In this document: positions 1 through 7,079 of the stretch, one piece after another
Position numbering within the stretch: the first letter of the stretch is position 1
How the letters are laid out: each line of letters opens with the position of its first letter
Origin: Actinomadura sp. K4S16
Lineage (GTDB): Bacteria > Actinomycetota > Actinomycetes > Streptosporangiales > Streptosporangiaceae
Length of the DNA stretch: 64,000 nucleotides
Assembly (NCBI RefSeq): GCF_008327685.1
Contig: NZ_BDDE01000014.1
Span: 496,001-560,000, forward strand
Direction of reading: 5' to 3'
Notes under the pieces: generated by a model
Database searches by the model: none
Seen by the model: the letters and a program-made list of their open reading frames with translations, nothing else
What the model was told of the DNA's origin: nothing
Position numbers and translations under genes: made by a program

Positions 1-907
1 CGCCAAGCAGCTCACCGTCCCGGCGCTGGAAGCCACCGTGACCGGCGCGACGGCCGCCGGGGGCCGCTACTACACCAAGAGCACGGCGACCCTGAACTGG
101 ACGCCTGCCGAAGGCGCGACCTACACGGTCAGCGTGGACGGCGCCACGGCGGCGACGCCGGCGGCCGGGGCCACCTCGGCCACGGTGACCCTCGCGCCGG
201 GCACGCACTCGGTCCAGCTCCACGCGGCCTTCAGCGACGGGACGACCTCGGCGTCCCCCGTCTTCACGGTCGTCGCGGACACGACGCGCCCGGTCATCTC
301 CTCGCAGGCGCTCTCGCTGCGCAAGGGGACGGTCAACAGCGGCGCGTGGCCCGTCACGCTCAGCTGGAAGGCCAGTGACAACGGGCTTCTCAGCTCGCTG
401 AAGGCCACCTCCCCCGCCGCGAAGACGTTCTCCACCACCACGACGTCGTGGGCCGCGGTCTCCAAGCCGGGCACGACCCAGACCTGGACGCTGGCCGCCG
501 CGGATGCCGCGGGCAACACCGGCACCTCCAGCCTGAGCCGCTACACCGGCGGCCAGACCGAGGGCGCCGCGCGCCGCACCGGCACCTGGGGCCTCAGCAC
601 CACCAAGTACTACCTGGGCGGACGCGGCCTCTACAGCAAGTACCGGGGTGCGAGCGCGAGCTGGACGTTCACCGGGCGCACCGCGGGCCTGATCTTCAAG
701 CGGGCCTCGTACCTCGGCGCGGTGTACGTCTACGTGGACGGCGTCAAGATCGGCACGCTGGACACCCGGGCGTCGACCACGGCCTACCGCCAGCTGCTGT
801 GGACGCGCACCTGGAGCAGCAGCGGCACGCACACCATCAAGATCGTCGTCGCGGGCACCTCGGGCCGTCCCATGGTCGGCATCGACGGCCTCGTCTACCT
901 CCGCTGA
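1..907 (+). CDS. C-terminal part of a large secreted Ig-like/carbohydrate-binding protein (5' end outside window)
   Basis: The reading frame is open from the first complete codon at position 2 and ends with TGA at 905-907, so this is the last ~301 residues of a longer protein. It is rich in Thr, Ser, Ala and Gly. I see an Ig-like beta-rich segment (GTHSVQL, then DTTRPVISS) followed by a ~110-residue domain with an aromatic-rich pattern (GTWGLSTTKYYLGG, YVYVDGVKIGTLD, GTHTIKIVV, VGIDGLVYL) typical of the galactose-binding-like modules at the C-termini of actinobacterial secreted peptidases and glycosidases. The catalytic part, if any, lies upstream. The protein is almost certainly exported, but no signal peptide can be checked here. 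Family assignment is an inference from pattern only. Confidence 0.75.
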   Translation, partial: AKQLTVPALEATVTGATAAGGRYYTKSTATLNWTPAEGATYTVSVDGATAATPAAGATSATVTLAPGTHSVQLHAAFSDGTTSASPVFTVVADTTRPVISSQALSLRKGTVNSGAWPVTLSWKASDNGLLSSLKATSPAAKTFSTTTTSWAAVSKPGTTQTWTLAAADAAGNTGTSSLSRYTGGQTEGAARRTGTWGLSTTKYYLGGRGLYSKYRGASASWTFTGRTAGLIFKRASYLGAVYVYVDGVKIGTLDTRASTTAYRQLLWTRTWSSSGTHTIKIVVAGTSGRPMVGIDGLVYLR

Positions 908-947
908 GATCCGGAGGCACCGGGCCCGGGCTCAGCCCGGGCCTAGA

Positions 948-1322
948 GTGGCTCGGGTGGACGACGGTTCGTGGCGCGATCGGGTGATCGCGGAGTGCCT
1001 GGGGAAACCGGGCGCGGTGGAGGAGTATCCGTTCGGCGACGAGGTGGCCGTGTTCAAGGTCGCCGGACGGATGTTCGCCCTGGTGCCGCTGGGCGCGTCG
1101 CCGCCGAGCGTCAGCCTCAAGTGCGATCCCGACCTGGCCGAGGAGCTCCGCGTCCGGCACGCCGCGGTCACGCCCGGCTACCACCTCAACAAGCGGCACT
1201 GGAACACGGTCGTCCTCGACGGCTCGGTGCCGGACGAGGAGGTGTGGGAGCTGGTCGACCACTCCTACGACCTCGTGGTCGCCAAGCTCACCCGCGCCCA
1301 GCGCGACGCCCTCAAACCCTGA
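948..1322 (+). CDS. MmcQ/YjbR family protein
   Basis: This 124-residue protein has the compact YjbR fold signature: an N-terminal helix ending in GKPGAVEEYPFGDEVAVFKV, then MFALVPL, SLKCDPDLAEELR, GYHLNKRHWNTVVLDG and EVWELVDHSYDLV. Members are called MmcQ/YjbR DNA-binding-like proteins from a CyaY-type fold; no biochemical role is firmly established. The length matches the family. The start is GTG 948; a TAGAGT element at 943-948 lies on top of it, and no clear Shine-Dalgarno is seen, so a leaderless or slightly different start is possible. It stands alone, 41 nt after the secreted protein gene and 89 nt before the next gene. Confidence 0.85.
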   Translation: MARVDDGSWRDRVIAECLGKPGAVEEYPFGDEVAVFKVAGRMFALVPLGASPPSVSLKCDPDLAEELRVRHAAVTPGYHLNKRHWNTVVLDGSVPDEEVWELVDHSYDLVVAKLTRAQRDALKP

Positions 1323-1411
1323 CCGCCGGATTTCTCGCGCCGGAGCGATGAATCGGCGAGGTCCCCGCGGTACACACCTCGACCGATCCGGTTCGAGAAG
1401 GGACTGAGGCG

Positions 1412-1795
1412 ATGAACAGCAGCGAGACGGCCGTCCGCGAGGTGCTCGGGCGGCTGTACGAGGCGTGGGGCGACGGCGACGCGGACGCCTTCGCCGACCT
1501 CTACGTCGACGACGCGACCGTGGTGATGCCCGGCGTGTTCCACCAGGGCCGCGCGGCGGTGCGCGACTACATGGCCGCCGCGTTCGACGGGCCGCTCAAG
1601 GGCTCCCGGGCCGTGGACGAGCCGCAGGACGTCCGCGTGCACGGCGACACCGCCATCATCGTCAGCAGGGCGGGCATCGTCATGGCGGGGGAGCAGGAGT
1701 ACCCGCCCGAGCGCGAGCGGCTCGCCACCTGGGTGCTGTCGCGGCGGGACGGGCGGTGGCTCGTCTCCGCCTACGCCAACGCGCCCGCCCGCTGA
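1412..1795 (+). CDS. SgcJ/EcaC-type NTF2-like (SnoaL/DUF4440) protein
   Basis: A 127-residue NTF2-fold protein: an N-terminal helix (VREVLGRLYEAWGDGDADAFADLY), the DDATVVMPG strand, GRAAVRDYMAAAFDG, then the beta-sheet HGDTAIIVSRAGIV and the C-terminal RLATWVLSRRDGRWLVSAYANAP. This order is characteristic of the SgcJ/EcaC subfamily, whose substrates are mostly unknown. The start ATG is supported by a GGACTGAGG segment upstream. It lies 13 nt before the sigma factor gene on the same strand, so the two are probably co-transcribed; the sigma factor itself carries a SnoaL-like C-terminal domain, which makes the pairing suggestive. Confidence 0.85.
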   Translation: MNSSETAVREVLGRLYEAWGDGDADAFADLYVDDATVVMPGVFHQGRAAVRDYMAAAFDGPLKGSRAVDEPQDVRVHGDTAIIVSRAGIVMAGEQEYPPERERLATWVLSRRDGRWLVSAYANAPAR

Positions 1796-1808
1796 CCGGA
1801 GGTCCGTC

Positions 1809-2744
1809 ATGGACGAGGAACTCGACTCCTACCGGCGCGAGCTTCTGGTGCACTGCTACCGGATGGTGGGCTCGGTCCATGAGGCGGAGGACCTCGTCCA
1901 GGAGACGATGCTGCGCGCGTGGCGGGCCCGGGACCGCTACGAGCCGCGCCTGGCGTCCGTCCGCACCTGGCTCTACAGCATCGCGACGAACGTGTGCCTG
2001 ACGGCGCTGCGGGGGCGGGCCCGGCGCCCGCTCCCGTCCGGGCTCGGCGGGCCGAGCGACGACCCGGACGCGCCGCTGGCCCCGGCGCTGGAAGTGCCCT
2101 GGCTGCAGCCGTTCCCGGACGCGCTGCTGGACGACCCGGCGGCACGCGTCGTGCGGCGCGGCAGCCTGCGGCTCGCGCTGGTGGCGGCGATGCAGGCGCT
2201 GCCGCCCCGCCAGCGGGCCGTGCTCATCCTGCGGGACGTCCTGGAGTTCAGCGCGGCCGAGGCGGCGGAGCTGCTGGAGACGTCCCCGGCGGCGGTGAAC
2301 AGCGCCTTGCAGCGGGCCCGGGCGGGGCTGTCGGGCGTCGCGGTGGAGGAGGAGATCGCCGAGCCGGACGACGCGGCGGTCGGCGCCGTCCTGGACCGGT
2401 ACGTGAGGTCGTTCGAGGCGGCCGACGTCGACGGCCTGGTGGCGCTGCTGACCGACGACGCCGTCATGGAGATGCCGCCCGTGCCGCTCTGGTACCGGGG
2501 ACGGCGCGACTACGGACGGTTCATGGCGCGGGTGTTCGCGATGGCCGGCACCGACTGGCGGATGGCGCGGACGTCCGCCAACGGTCAGCCGGCCCTTGTC
2601 GCGTACCGGCGGTCCGAGGGCGCGTACCGGCTGCACACGCTGCAGGTCTTCACCGTGACCCGGGAGGGCGTCGCGCGCAACGTCGTCTTCCAGGACGCCC
2701 GGGTGTTCGCCGCCTTCGGTCTGCCGGAGATTTTCGGCGGCTGA
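1809..2744 (+). CDS. SigG/SigJ-type ECF sigma factor with C-terminal SnoaL-like domain
   Basis: This 311-residue protein is an extracytoplasmic-function sigma factor of the group with a fused NTF2-like tail. Region 2 is seen at about residues 6-72 (YRRELLVHCYRMVGSVHEAEDLVQETMLRAW, then SVRTWLYSIATNVCL), region 4 at about 115-175 (ALPPRQRAVLILRDVLEFSAAEAAELLETSPAAVNSALQRAR), and residues ~190-311 form the SnoaL-like domain (VLDRYVRSFEAADVDGLVALL, DDAVMEMPPVPLWYRGR). In ECF41/SigG-like proteins the C-terminal domain regulates the sigma factor in cis instead of a separate anti-sigma factor, and indeed no anti-sigma gene follows. GGAGG at 1798-1802 supports ATG 1809. The DUF6069 gene lies 58 nt downstream and may be a target or operon partner. 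Confidence 0.9.
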   Translation: MDEELDSYRRELLVHCYRMVGSVHEAEDLVQETMLRAWRARDRYEPRLASVRTWLYSIATNVCLTALRGRARRPLPSGLGGPSDDPDAPLAPALEVPWLQPFPDALLDDPAARVVRRGSLRLALVAAMQALPPRQRAVLILRDVLEFSAAEAAELLETSPAAVNSALQRARAGLSGVAVEEEIAEPDDAAVGAVLDRYVRSFEAADVDGLVALLTDDAVMEMPPVPLWYRGRRDYGRFMARVFAMAGTDWRMARTSANGQPALVAYRRSEGAYRLHTLQVFTVTREGVARNVVFQDARVFAAFGLPEIFGG

Positions 2745-2771
2745 TGTCGATCCCGGCGGCGCCGGTTCGAC

Positions 2772-2796
2772 CTCCTTTCAGAAGCCCTGAAAGGAG
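2772..2796 (+). promoter_or_regulatory. Perfect hairpin containing the ribosome-binding site of the next gene
   Basis: CTCCTTTCAG at 2772-2781 pairs perfectly with CTGAAAGGAG at 2787-2796 around a 5-nt loop. The right arm holds AAGGAG, the Shine-Dalgarno of the ATG at 2803. If formed in RNA it would hide the ribosome-binding site; as DNA it could be a dimeric repressor site. Seen directly; function inferred. Confidence 0.5.
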
Positions 2797-2802
2797 CACA
2801 CC

Positions 2803-3234
2803 ATGGACATCACCCAGACGATCACCAGCGGCCACCGCCCGATCTGGCTGACCGGGGCCGCCGCGGCGCTGGCGGGATCCGCCGCCACCGAGCTGTTCGG
2901 CCTGGTCGCCCGCGCGGCGGGGATCCCGATGGAGGCCGGGAGCATCGGCGCGGCCACCCCCGATCCGGTCACGGTGGGCATGTTCGCGATGGGGACGGTC
3001 ATCTGCACCTTCTGGGGGACGATCCTCGCGATGCTCCTCGCGCGGTTCGCCAAGAACCCGTCCCGGACGTTCGTGCGGGCGGCCGTCGCGCTGACGGTCC
3101 TGTCGTTCACGACGCCCGTCGCCGCGGGCGCCACGGCCGCCTCGACGAAGGTGATGCTGTGCGCCGCGCACGTCCTGGCCGCGGCGATCATCATCCCGGT
3201 GCTCGCCCGCCGCCTCTCCGCCGCGGACCGCTGA
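2803..3234 (+). CDS. DUF6069 family small membrane protein
   Basis: A 143-residue protein with four hydrophobic segments, roughly residues 15-37, 57-83, 92-112 and 117-135 (the last ALTVLSF and VLAAAIIIPVLARRL parts are clear). This four-helix layout with an N-terminal WLTGAAAALAGSAATE and a central PDPVTVGMFAMGTVI matches the actinobacterial DUF6069 proteins of unknown function, often found beside ECF sigma factors or SnoaL-type genes. The ribosome-binding site AAAGGAG lies 7 nt upstream of the ATG inside an inverted repeat. Likely located in the cytoplasmic membrane. Neighbouring sigma factor suggests regulation by it; this is inference. Confidence 0.8.
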   Translation: MDITQTITSGHRPIWLTGAAAALAGSAATELFGLVARAAGIPMEAGSIGAATPDPVTVGMFAMGTVICTFWGTILAMLLARFAKNPSRTFVRAAVALTVLSFTTPVAAGATAASTKVMLCAAHVLAAAIIIPVLARRLSAADR

Positions 3235-3256
3235 CCGTCACGGTCCGGGCGCGGTG

Positions 3257-3358
3257 TTAGGCGGCGCCGATCGTGATGGACGAGACGCCGTGGGAGAGGA
3301 TCCGCGCGGCGTCGGCGCCGCGCAGATCCTCCACCATGGCGAAGAGGGACGAGTCCAT
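3257..3358 (-). CDS. Possible 33-residue ORF directly following ridA
   Basis: ATG at 3358 follows the ridA stop codon with no gap (TGA then ATG) and the frame runs to TAA at 3257. The product starts MDSSLFAMVEDLRGADAARI and ends SSITIGAA. Codon third positions are G/C-rich, as in real genes here. I do not recognise it. It could be a coupled small protein, or the degenerate end of a larger lost gene of the catabolic operon. No functional claim is made. Confidence 0.25.
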   Translation of the reverse strand: MDSSLFAMVEDLRGADAARILSHGVSSITIGAA

Positions 3359-3742
3359 TCAGCTCTTCTTGTAGGCGACGAAGTCGATCTCGACGAGGAT
3401 GTTCATCAGGTCGGAGCCCACAGTGGTGCGCACCGGGTAGGGCTTGGTGAAGTGCTCCCGGTAGACCTCGTCGTAGGCGGCGAAGTCGCGGTGGAGGTCC
3501 TGGAGGTGGACGGTCGACTTCACCACGTCGTCCAGGCCGAGCCCGTGCTCGCGCAGGATCGCGGCCAGGTTGGCGAGGACCTGCCGGGTCTGCGCGGCGA
3601 CGTCCGAGCCGACGATCTCGCCGGTCTTCGGGTCGAGTGGCCCCATCCCTGACGTGTACACGAAGTCGCCGACCACGAGGCCCTGGGAGTAGGTGCCGAC
3701 GGGCGGGGCGGAGTCCGCACTGCGAAGTTCGCGCTTGCTCAT
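3359..3742 (-). CDS. RidA family reactive intermediate/imine deaminase
   Basis: A 127-residue RidA (YjgF/YER057c/UK114) protein. RidA enzymes hydrolyse reactive enamine/imine intermediates released by PLP-dependent dehydratases, giving keto acids and ammonia. Diagnostic segments are VGTYSQGLVVGDFVYTSGM (residues 15-33), VLANLAAILREHGLGLDDVV (56-75) and the C-terminal YPVRTTVG, where Arg105 is at the position of the carboxylate-binding arginine of characterised RidA proteins. Its place at the end of an operon with a PLP-dependent D-amino-acid enzyme fits a role in detoxifying the enamine product. AAGGAG precedes the ATG. Length is normal. Confidence 0.92.
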   Translation of the reverse strand: MSKRELRSADSAPPVGTYSQGLVVGDFVYTSGMGPLDPKTGEIVGSDVAAQTRQVLANLAAILREHGLGLDDVVKSTVHLQDLHRDFAAYDEVYREHFTKPYPVRTTVGSDLMNILVEIDFVAYKKS

Positions 3743-3770
3743 TCCTGTCTCCTTATCGGGTGACGCCGCT

Positions 3771-4721
3771 TCAGCGGGTGACGTCGTCTTCTGCGGCCTT
3801 CAACAGTTCCAGGTCGGCGCGGCTGGGCAGGCCCTCCCAGTCGCCGCGGACGGTGACCGCGTACGCGCCCGCGGCCGTGGCGGTGGCCAGGCGGGCGGCG
3901 GCGGGCAGGCCGCGGACGAACTCGGCCAGGTAGCCGGCGGCGAACGCGTCCCCGGCCCCCACCGGGTCCACGACCGGCACCCGGTGGGCGGGCTGGACGT
4001 GCAGCCGCCCCTCGCAGAACGCGACCACGCCCGCGGCGCCCCGCTTGACGAGGACGTCGCGGGGGCCCAGCGCGGCCAGGGCGGTGGCGAGCGCGGCCGG
4101 GTCGTCGCCGGGCACGACGAGGCGGGCCTCCCGCTCGGTCGCGAACACCAGGTCGGCGCGCTTGACCAGCGTGTGCAGGCATTCGCCGGCCTCGGCGGGC
4201 GTCCACAGCGCCGCCCGGTAGTTGAGGTCGAGGGACACGGGGACGCCGGCGTCCCGCGCGGTCTCGACGGCCCCGTCCAGCGCCTGGCGCGCGGTGTCGC
4301 TGATCGCGGCGGTGATGCCGGTGACGTGCAGGACGCGCGCGCTCCGGATCAGGTCGTGCGGGACGTCGGACGGGCGCAGCCGGGAGCCCGCGCTGCCCGT
4401 CCGGTAGTACTGGACGCGGGTGAGCGTGCCCGAGCGGCGCTCCTTGAACAGCAGCGCGGTCGGCGCGGTGCCGTCCACCACCGTGTGGCCGAGCCGGACG
4501 CCCTCACCGGCGAGCGCGGTGGTGATGAGCCGGCCGAACTCGTCGTCGCCGACGCGGCCGAACCAGGCCGCGCTGCCGCCGAGCCGGGACAGCCCGATCG
4601 CCGTGTTCGACTCGGCGCCGCCGATGCCGAGGTCGAGCGAGCGGGCGTGCCGCATCGGCCCGACCACGGGGTTCTCCAGCCGCGCCATGGTCTCGCCGAA
4701 CGTGACGAGGTCGACGCTCAT
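3771..4721 (-). CDS. PfkB-family sugar kinase, 2-keto-3-deoxygluconate kinase type
   Basis: A 316-residue ribokinase-family carbohydrate kinase. The N-terminal FGETMARLENP and IGGAESNTAIGLSRLGG form the substrate-binding region, and the C-terminal PVVDPVGAGDAFAAGYLAEF (about residues 243-262) is PfkB signature 2 with the catalytic aspartate in GAGDAFAAG. The internal YYRTGSAGSRLRP resembles 2-keto-3-deoxygluconate kinases, which make KDPG for cleavage by KDPG aldolase. The ATG at 4721 overlaps the stop of the upstream aldolase remnant by the 4 bases ATGA, so translation is coupled. The partner aldolase has lost most of its fold, so the kinase may act on another substrate or depend on an aldolase elsewhere. 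Confidence 0.85.
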   Translation of the reverse strand: MSVDLVTFGETMARLENPVVGPMRHARSLDLGIGGAESNTAIGLSRLGGSAAWFGRVGDDEFGRLITTALAGEGVRLGHTVVDGTAPTALLFKERRSGTLTRVQYYRTGSAGSRLRPSDVPHDLIRSARVLHVTGITAAISDTARQALDGAVETARDAGVPVSLDLNYRAALWTPAEAGECLHTLVKRADLVFATEREARLVVPGDDPAALATALAALGPRDVLVKRGAAGVVAFCEGRLHVQPAHRVPVVDPVGAGDAFAAGYLAEFVRGLPAAARLATATAAGAYAVTVRGDWEGLPSRADLELLKAAEDDVTR

Positions 4722-4975
4722 CGGGCCGCCCCGTCCGGGGCGTGCTCGGGCCGGGCCGCCGCGGCGAGCAGGGCCCGCGCCCGGTCGGCCAGGGCGGGGA
4801 GGGAGCCGCCGTCGAGGGCGTCGCCGATGAGGGACCCGCCGGCGCCGACCGCGACGGCCCCGGCCGCGATGTAGCCGGCGGCGGTGTCCGGGACGTCGGC
4901 GACGCGGCGGCCGCGCACGACGGCGACCACGCCGGTCGCGGTCAGCGCGGCTCCCGGCGCCAGGCGGGGGATCAT
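4718..4975 (-). pseudogene. Internally deleted KDPG/KHG aldolase remnant (still an open frame)
   Basis: The 85-residue frame joins the first strand of a class I KDPG/KHG aldolase (ALTATGVVAVVRGRR) directly to the C-terminal part of the same family (DTAAGYIAAGAVAVGAGGSL, then IGDALDGGSLPALADRARALL). About 120 residues normally in between, including the KLFPA strand with the Schiff-base lysine, are absent, so aldolase activity should be lost. The frame remains intact, starts at ATG 4975 after a GAAGGGAA ribosome-binding segment, and overlaps the kinase start by ATGA, which suggests it survives at least for translational coupling. Intact family members are about 205 residues. A new function of the mini-protein cannot be excluded. 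Deletion is read from family knowledge, not from an alignment run here. Confidence 0.75.
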
Positions 4976-4987
4976 GGGGTTCCCTTC

Positions 4988-6202
4988 TCAGAAGTACGTG
5001 CGGATCAGGTCGACCACCGTGTGGTCGTCGTCCACGACGGGGATGACCTGCCATTTGTCGAAGGCCGTGCACGGGTGGGAGATGCCGAAGCAGATCAGGT
5101 CCCCGGGACGCGGGGAGGCGTCCCCGGCCGCGACGTAGGCGTGGTGGTCGTTGGTGTCGGTGACGCGCATGCCGTGCGCGGGGGCCGTCGTCCCGGCCGC
5201 CTTGCGGATCCGGAGCGGAACGGGCAGGCCCGCGTCGTAGGGGGCCTCCCGCTTGCCCATCCCGACGATCGCGAGGCCCGGCTCCGGGACGGACGTGACC
5301 TGCGCCCAGATCTCCAGCGCGGCGTCCAGCGAGCCGGGGACGCGGTTGAACGGCGTCCGCTCGGTGTAGATGCCGTCGTCGTGGGAGACGTAGGCGCCGC
5401 TGCGCAGGACCACGGTGAGGTCGTGGCCGGGCAGCCAGTCGCCCGCGAGCTTCTCGGCGACCTGGTCGAAGTAGGCGCTGCCTCCGGCGGTGACGACGAC
5501 GTCGCGGGGGAGCAGCGGCGACAGCTCGACGGTCGCCTCGCGCAGCGCCCCGAGGTAGGCGCCGGCGGACGCGACGTCCGGCAGCCCGCCCTCGTACCCG
5601 GCGACACCGGCGAGCTCGGTGCCGGGCGCGTCGGCGACGGCGCGGGCGACGGCGGCCAGCTCCTCAACGGTGCGGCAGCCGGTGCGGCCGTTGCCGTGGC
5701 CGAGTTCGACGAGCACCCGGAACGGGCGCTCCCCCGCCGCCGCTGAGATCGCGGCGACGCCCTCGGCGGAGTCGGCGTACAGCAGGAACTCCATGCCGCG
5801 GTCGACCTCGCCGCCGAGCCAGCGCAGCGCGGTCGGGTCGAGCAGCTCGTTGGCCAGCAGGATGCGGGGGACCCCGAACGTCCGGTAGGCGAGCACCTGG
5901 TTGGCGGTCGCTGCGGTGATGCCCCAGGCGCCCGCGTCGAGCTGGGCCTGGAAGAGCGACGGAGCCATGGACGTCTTGCCGTGCGGCGCGAACGCGAGCC
6001 CGTGCTCCCGGCAGAACGCGGCGAGCGCGTCGATGTTGTGCTCCAGCGCCGACTGCCGCGCCACCATGACCGGCCAGGTGAACGGTCCGCCGAACAGCGG
6101 GTGCCGGGCGGCGGCGAACTCCTCCAGGGGGACGGGCGGACCGGGCACCCAGAGGCCCTTGGTCCGCCAGTCGAGGTGCTCGCCGGGAATGGTGAGGCTC
6201 AC
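4988..6202 (-). CDS. PLP-dependent D-amino acid aldolase/dehydratase (DSD1/D-threonine aldolase-like)
   Basis: A 404-residue fold-type III PLP enzyme with an alanine racemase-like TIM barrel. The PLP lysine lies in AFAPHGKTSMAPSLFQAQLD (about residues 69-88), preceded by the ARQSALEHNIDALAAFC helix. The C-terminal beta domain holds the metal-binding H-x-C pattern of the D-threonine aldolase/D-serine dehydratase group in CFGISHPCTAFDKWQVI, together with TDTNDHHAYV. Expected chemistry is cleavage or deamination of D-hydroxy amino acids. GTG at 6202 overlaps the stop of the upstream iclR-type gene by GTGA. It acts with the D-aminoacylase two genes upstream and RidA downstream. Confidence 0.85.
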   Translation of the reverse strand: MSLTIPGEHLDWRTKGLWVPGPPVPLEEFAAARHPLFGGPFTWPVMVARQSALEHNIDALAAFCREHGLAFAPHGKTSMAPSLFQAQLDAGAWGITAATANQVLAYRTFGVPRILLANELLDPTALRWLGGEVDRGMEFLLYADSAEGVAAISAAAGERPFRVLVELGHGNGRTGCRTVEELAAVARAVADAPGTELAGVAGYEGGLPDVASAGAYLGALREATVELSPLLPRDVVVTAGGSAYFDQVAEKLAGDWLPGHDLTVVLRSGAYVSHDDGIYTERTPFNRVPGSLDAALEIWAQVTSVPEPGLAIVGMGKREAPYDAGLPVPLRIRKAAGTTAPAHGMRVTDTNDHHAYVAAGDASPRPGDLICFGISHPCTAFDKWQVIPVVDDDHTVVDLIRTYF

Positions 6203-7056
6203 GGCTGGTTCCCTTCCTGCCTGTCGTGCGGGGACGTGTCGGGGCGAGGTCGGTCGGGACGGCGGCGGGACGGCCGGGACGAGCCGAGCACCCGGGAGAT
6301 CTCCAGCCCCGTCCGCTCGACCATCGGTCCGACCTCCCTCACCCGCGCCGGCGTCATCCGGGAGGTCAGCCCGGACACGCTGAGCGCCCCCACCGCCCGG
6401 TCGGTGTGATCGAAGATCGGCGCGGCGACGCAGCGGACCTCGGGCTCGTTCTCCCGGTCGTCGACGGCGTACCCGGACAGGCGTACCCGCTCCAGCTCGG
6501 CGGCCAGCCGCGCCGGGTCGGTGATCGTCCGCTCGGTGCGCGCCGGCATCCCGGCCGCGACGACCGCCTGGAAGTCGTCGTCGCCGAGCCAGGCGAGGAT
6601 GGCCTTCCCGACGGCCGTCCGGTAGGCGGGCATCCGCATCCCGACGCGGGACGCCATCCGGACGTTGTGCTCGTTCTCCACCTTGTCGATGTAGACGACG
6701 TCGGGCGCCTCGTAGACGACGAGGTGGCACGTCTCCCCCACGACGTGCTGGAGGCGGCGCAGCGGATCGGCGGCGACCGACCGCATGTCCAGCGTCGACA
6801 GGTACGCCTGGCCGAGCCGCAGCGCGCCGTGCCCGAGCCGGAACCAGCCGGTCTCGCGGTCGCGGGTGAGCAGGTCGCCGTCGATGAGCGGCTGCGCGAG
6901 CCGCAGCACGGTGCTCTTGCTGATGCCGAGGTCGTCGGCGATGCGGGTCAGCGACACCCCGCGCGCGTCGGCGTGGTCGCGGACGTGGTCGAGAACGGCC
7001 AGCGCGCGCCGCAGCGACGACGACTGGTTCCGCGGTTTCGCCTGGTCGGTCGTCAT
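6199..7056 (-). CDS. IclR family transcriptional regulator
   Basis: A 285-residue IclR-type regulator: winged HTH at residues ~12-70 (SLRRALAVLDHVRDHA, GVSLTRIADDLGISKSTVLRLAQPL) and an effector-binding domain from ~80 (SVAADPLRRLQHVVGETCHLVVY, VGMRMPAYRTAVGKAILAWL, EVRCVAAPIFDHTDRAVGALSVSG). IclR proteins bind small ligands and repress or activate adjacent catabolic operons. The gene sits between the D-aminoacylase and the PLP enzyme in the same strand, 23 nt after the former and overlapping the latter, so it probably autoregulates the operon through the site at 8733-8756. The last ~30 residues (RPSRRRPDRPRP) are a basic extension not usual for the family. Confidence 0.9.
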   Translation of the reverse strand: MTTDQAKPRNQSSSLRRALAVLDHVRDHADARGVSLTRIADDLGISKSTVLRLAQPLIDGDLLTRDRETGWFRLGHGALRLGQAYLSTLDMRSVAADPLRRLQHVVGETCHLVVYEAPDVVYIDKVENEHNVRMASRVGMRMPAYRTAVGKAILAWLGDDDFQAVVAAGMPARTERTITDPARLAAELERVRLSGYAVDDRENEPEVRCVAAPIFDHTDRAVGALSVSGLTSRMTPARVREVGPMVERTGLEISRVLGSSRPSRRRPDRPRPDTSPHDRQEGNQP

Positions 7057-7079
7057 GTGGTGCTCCCCGGCAGATGAGG

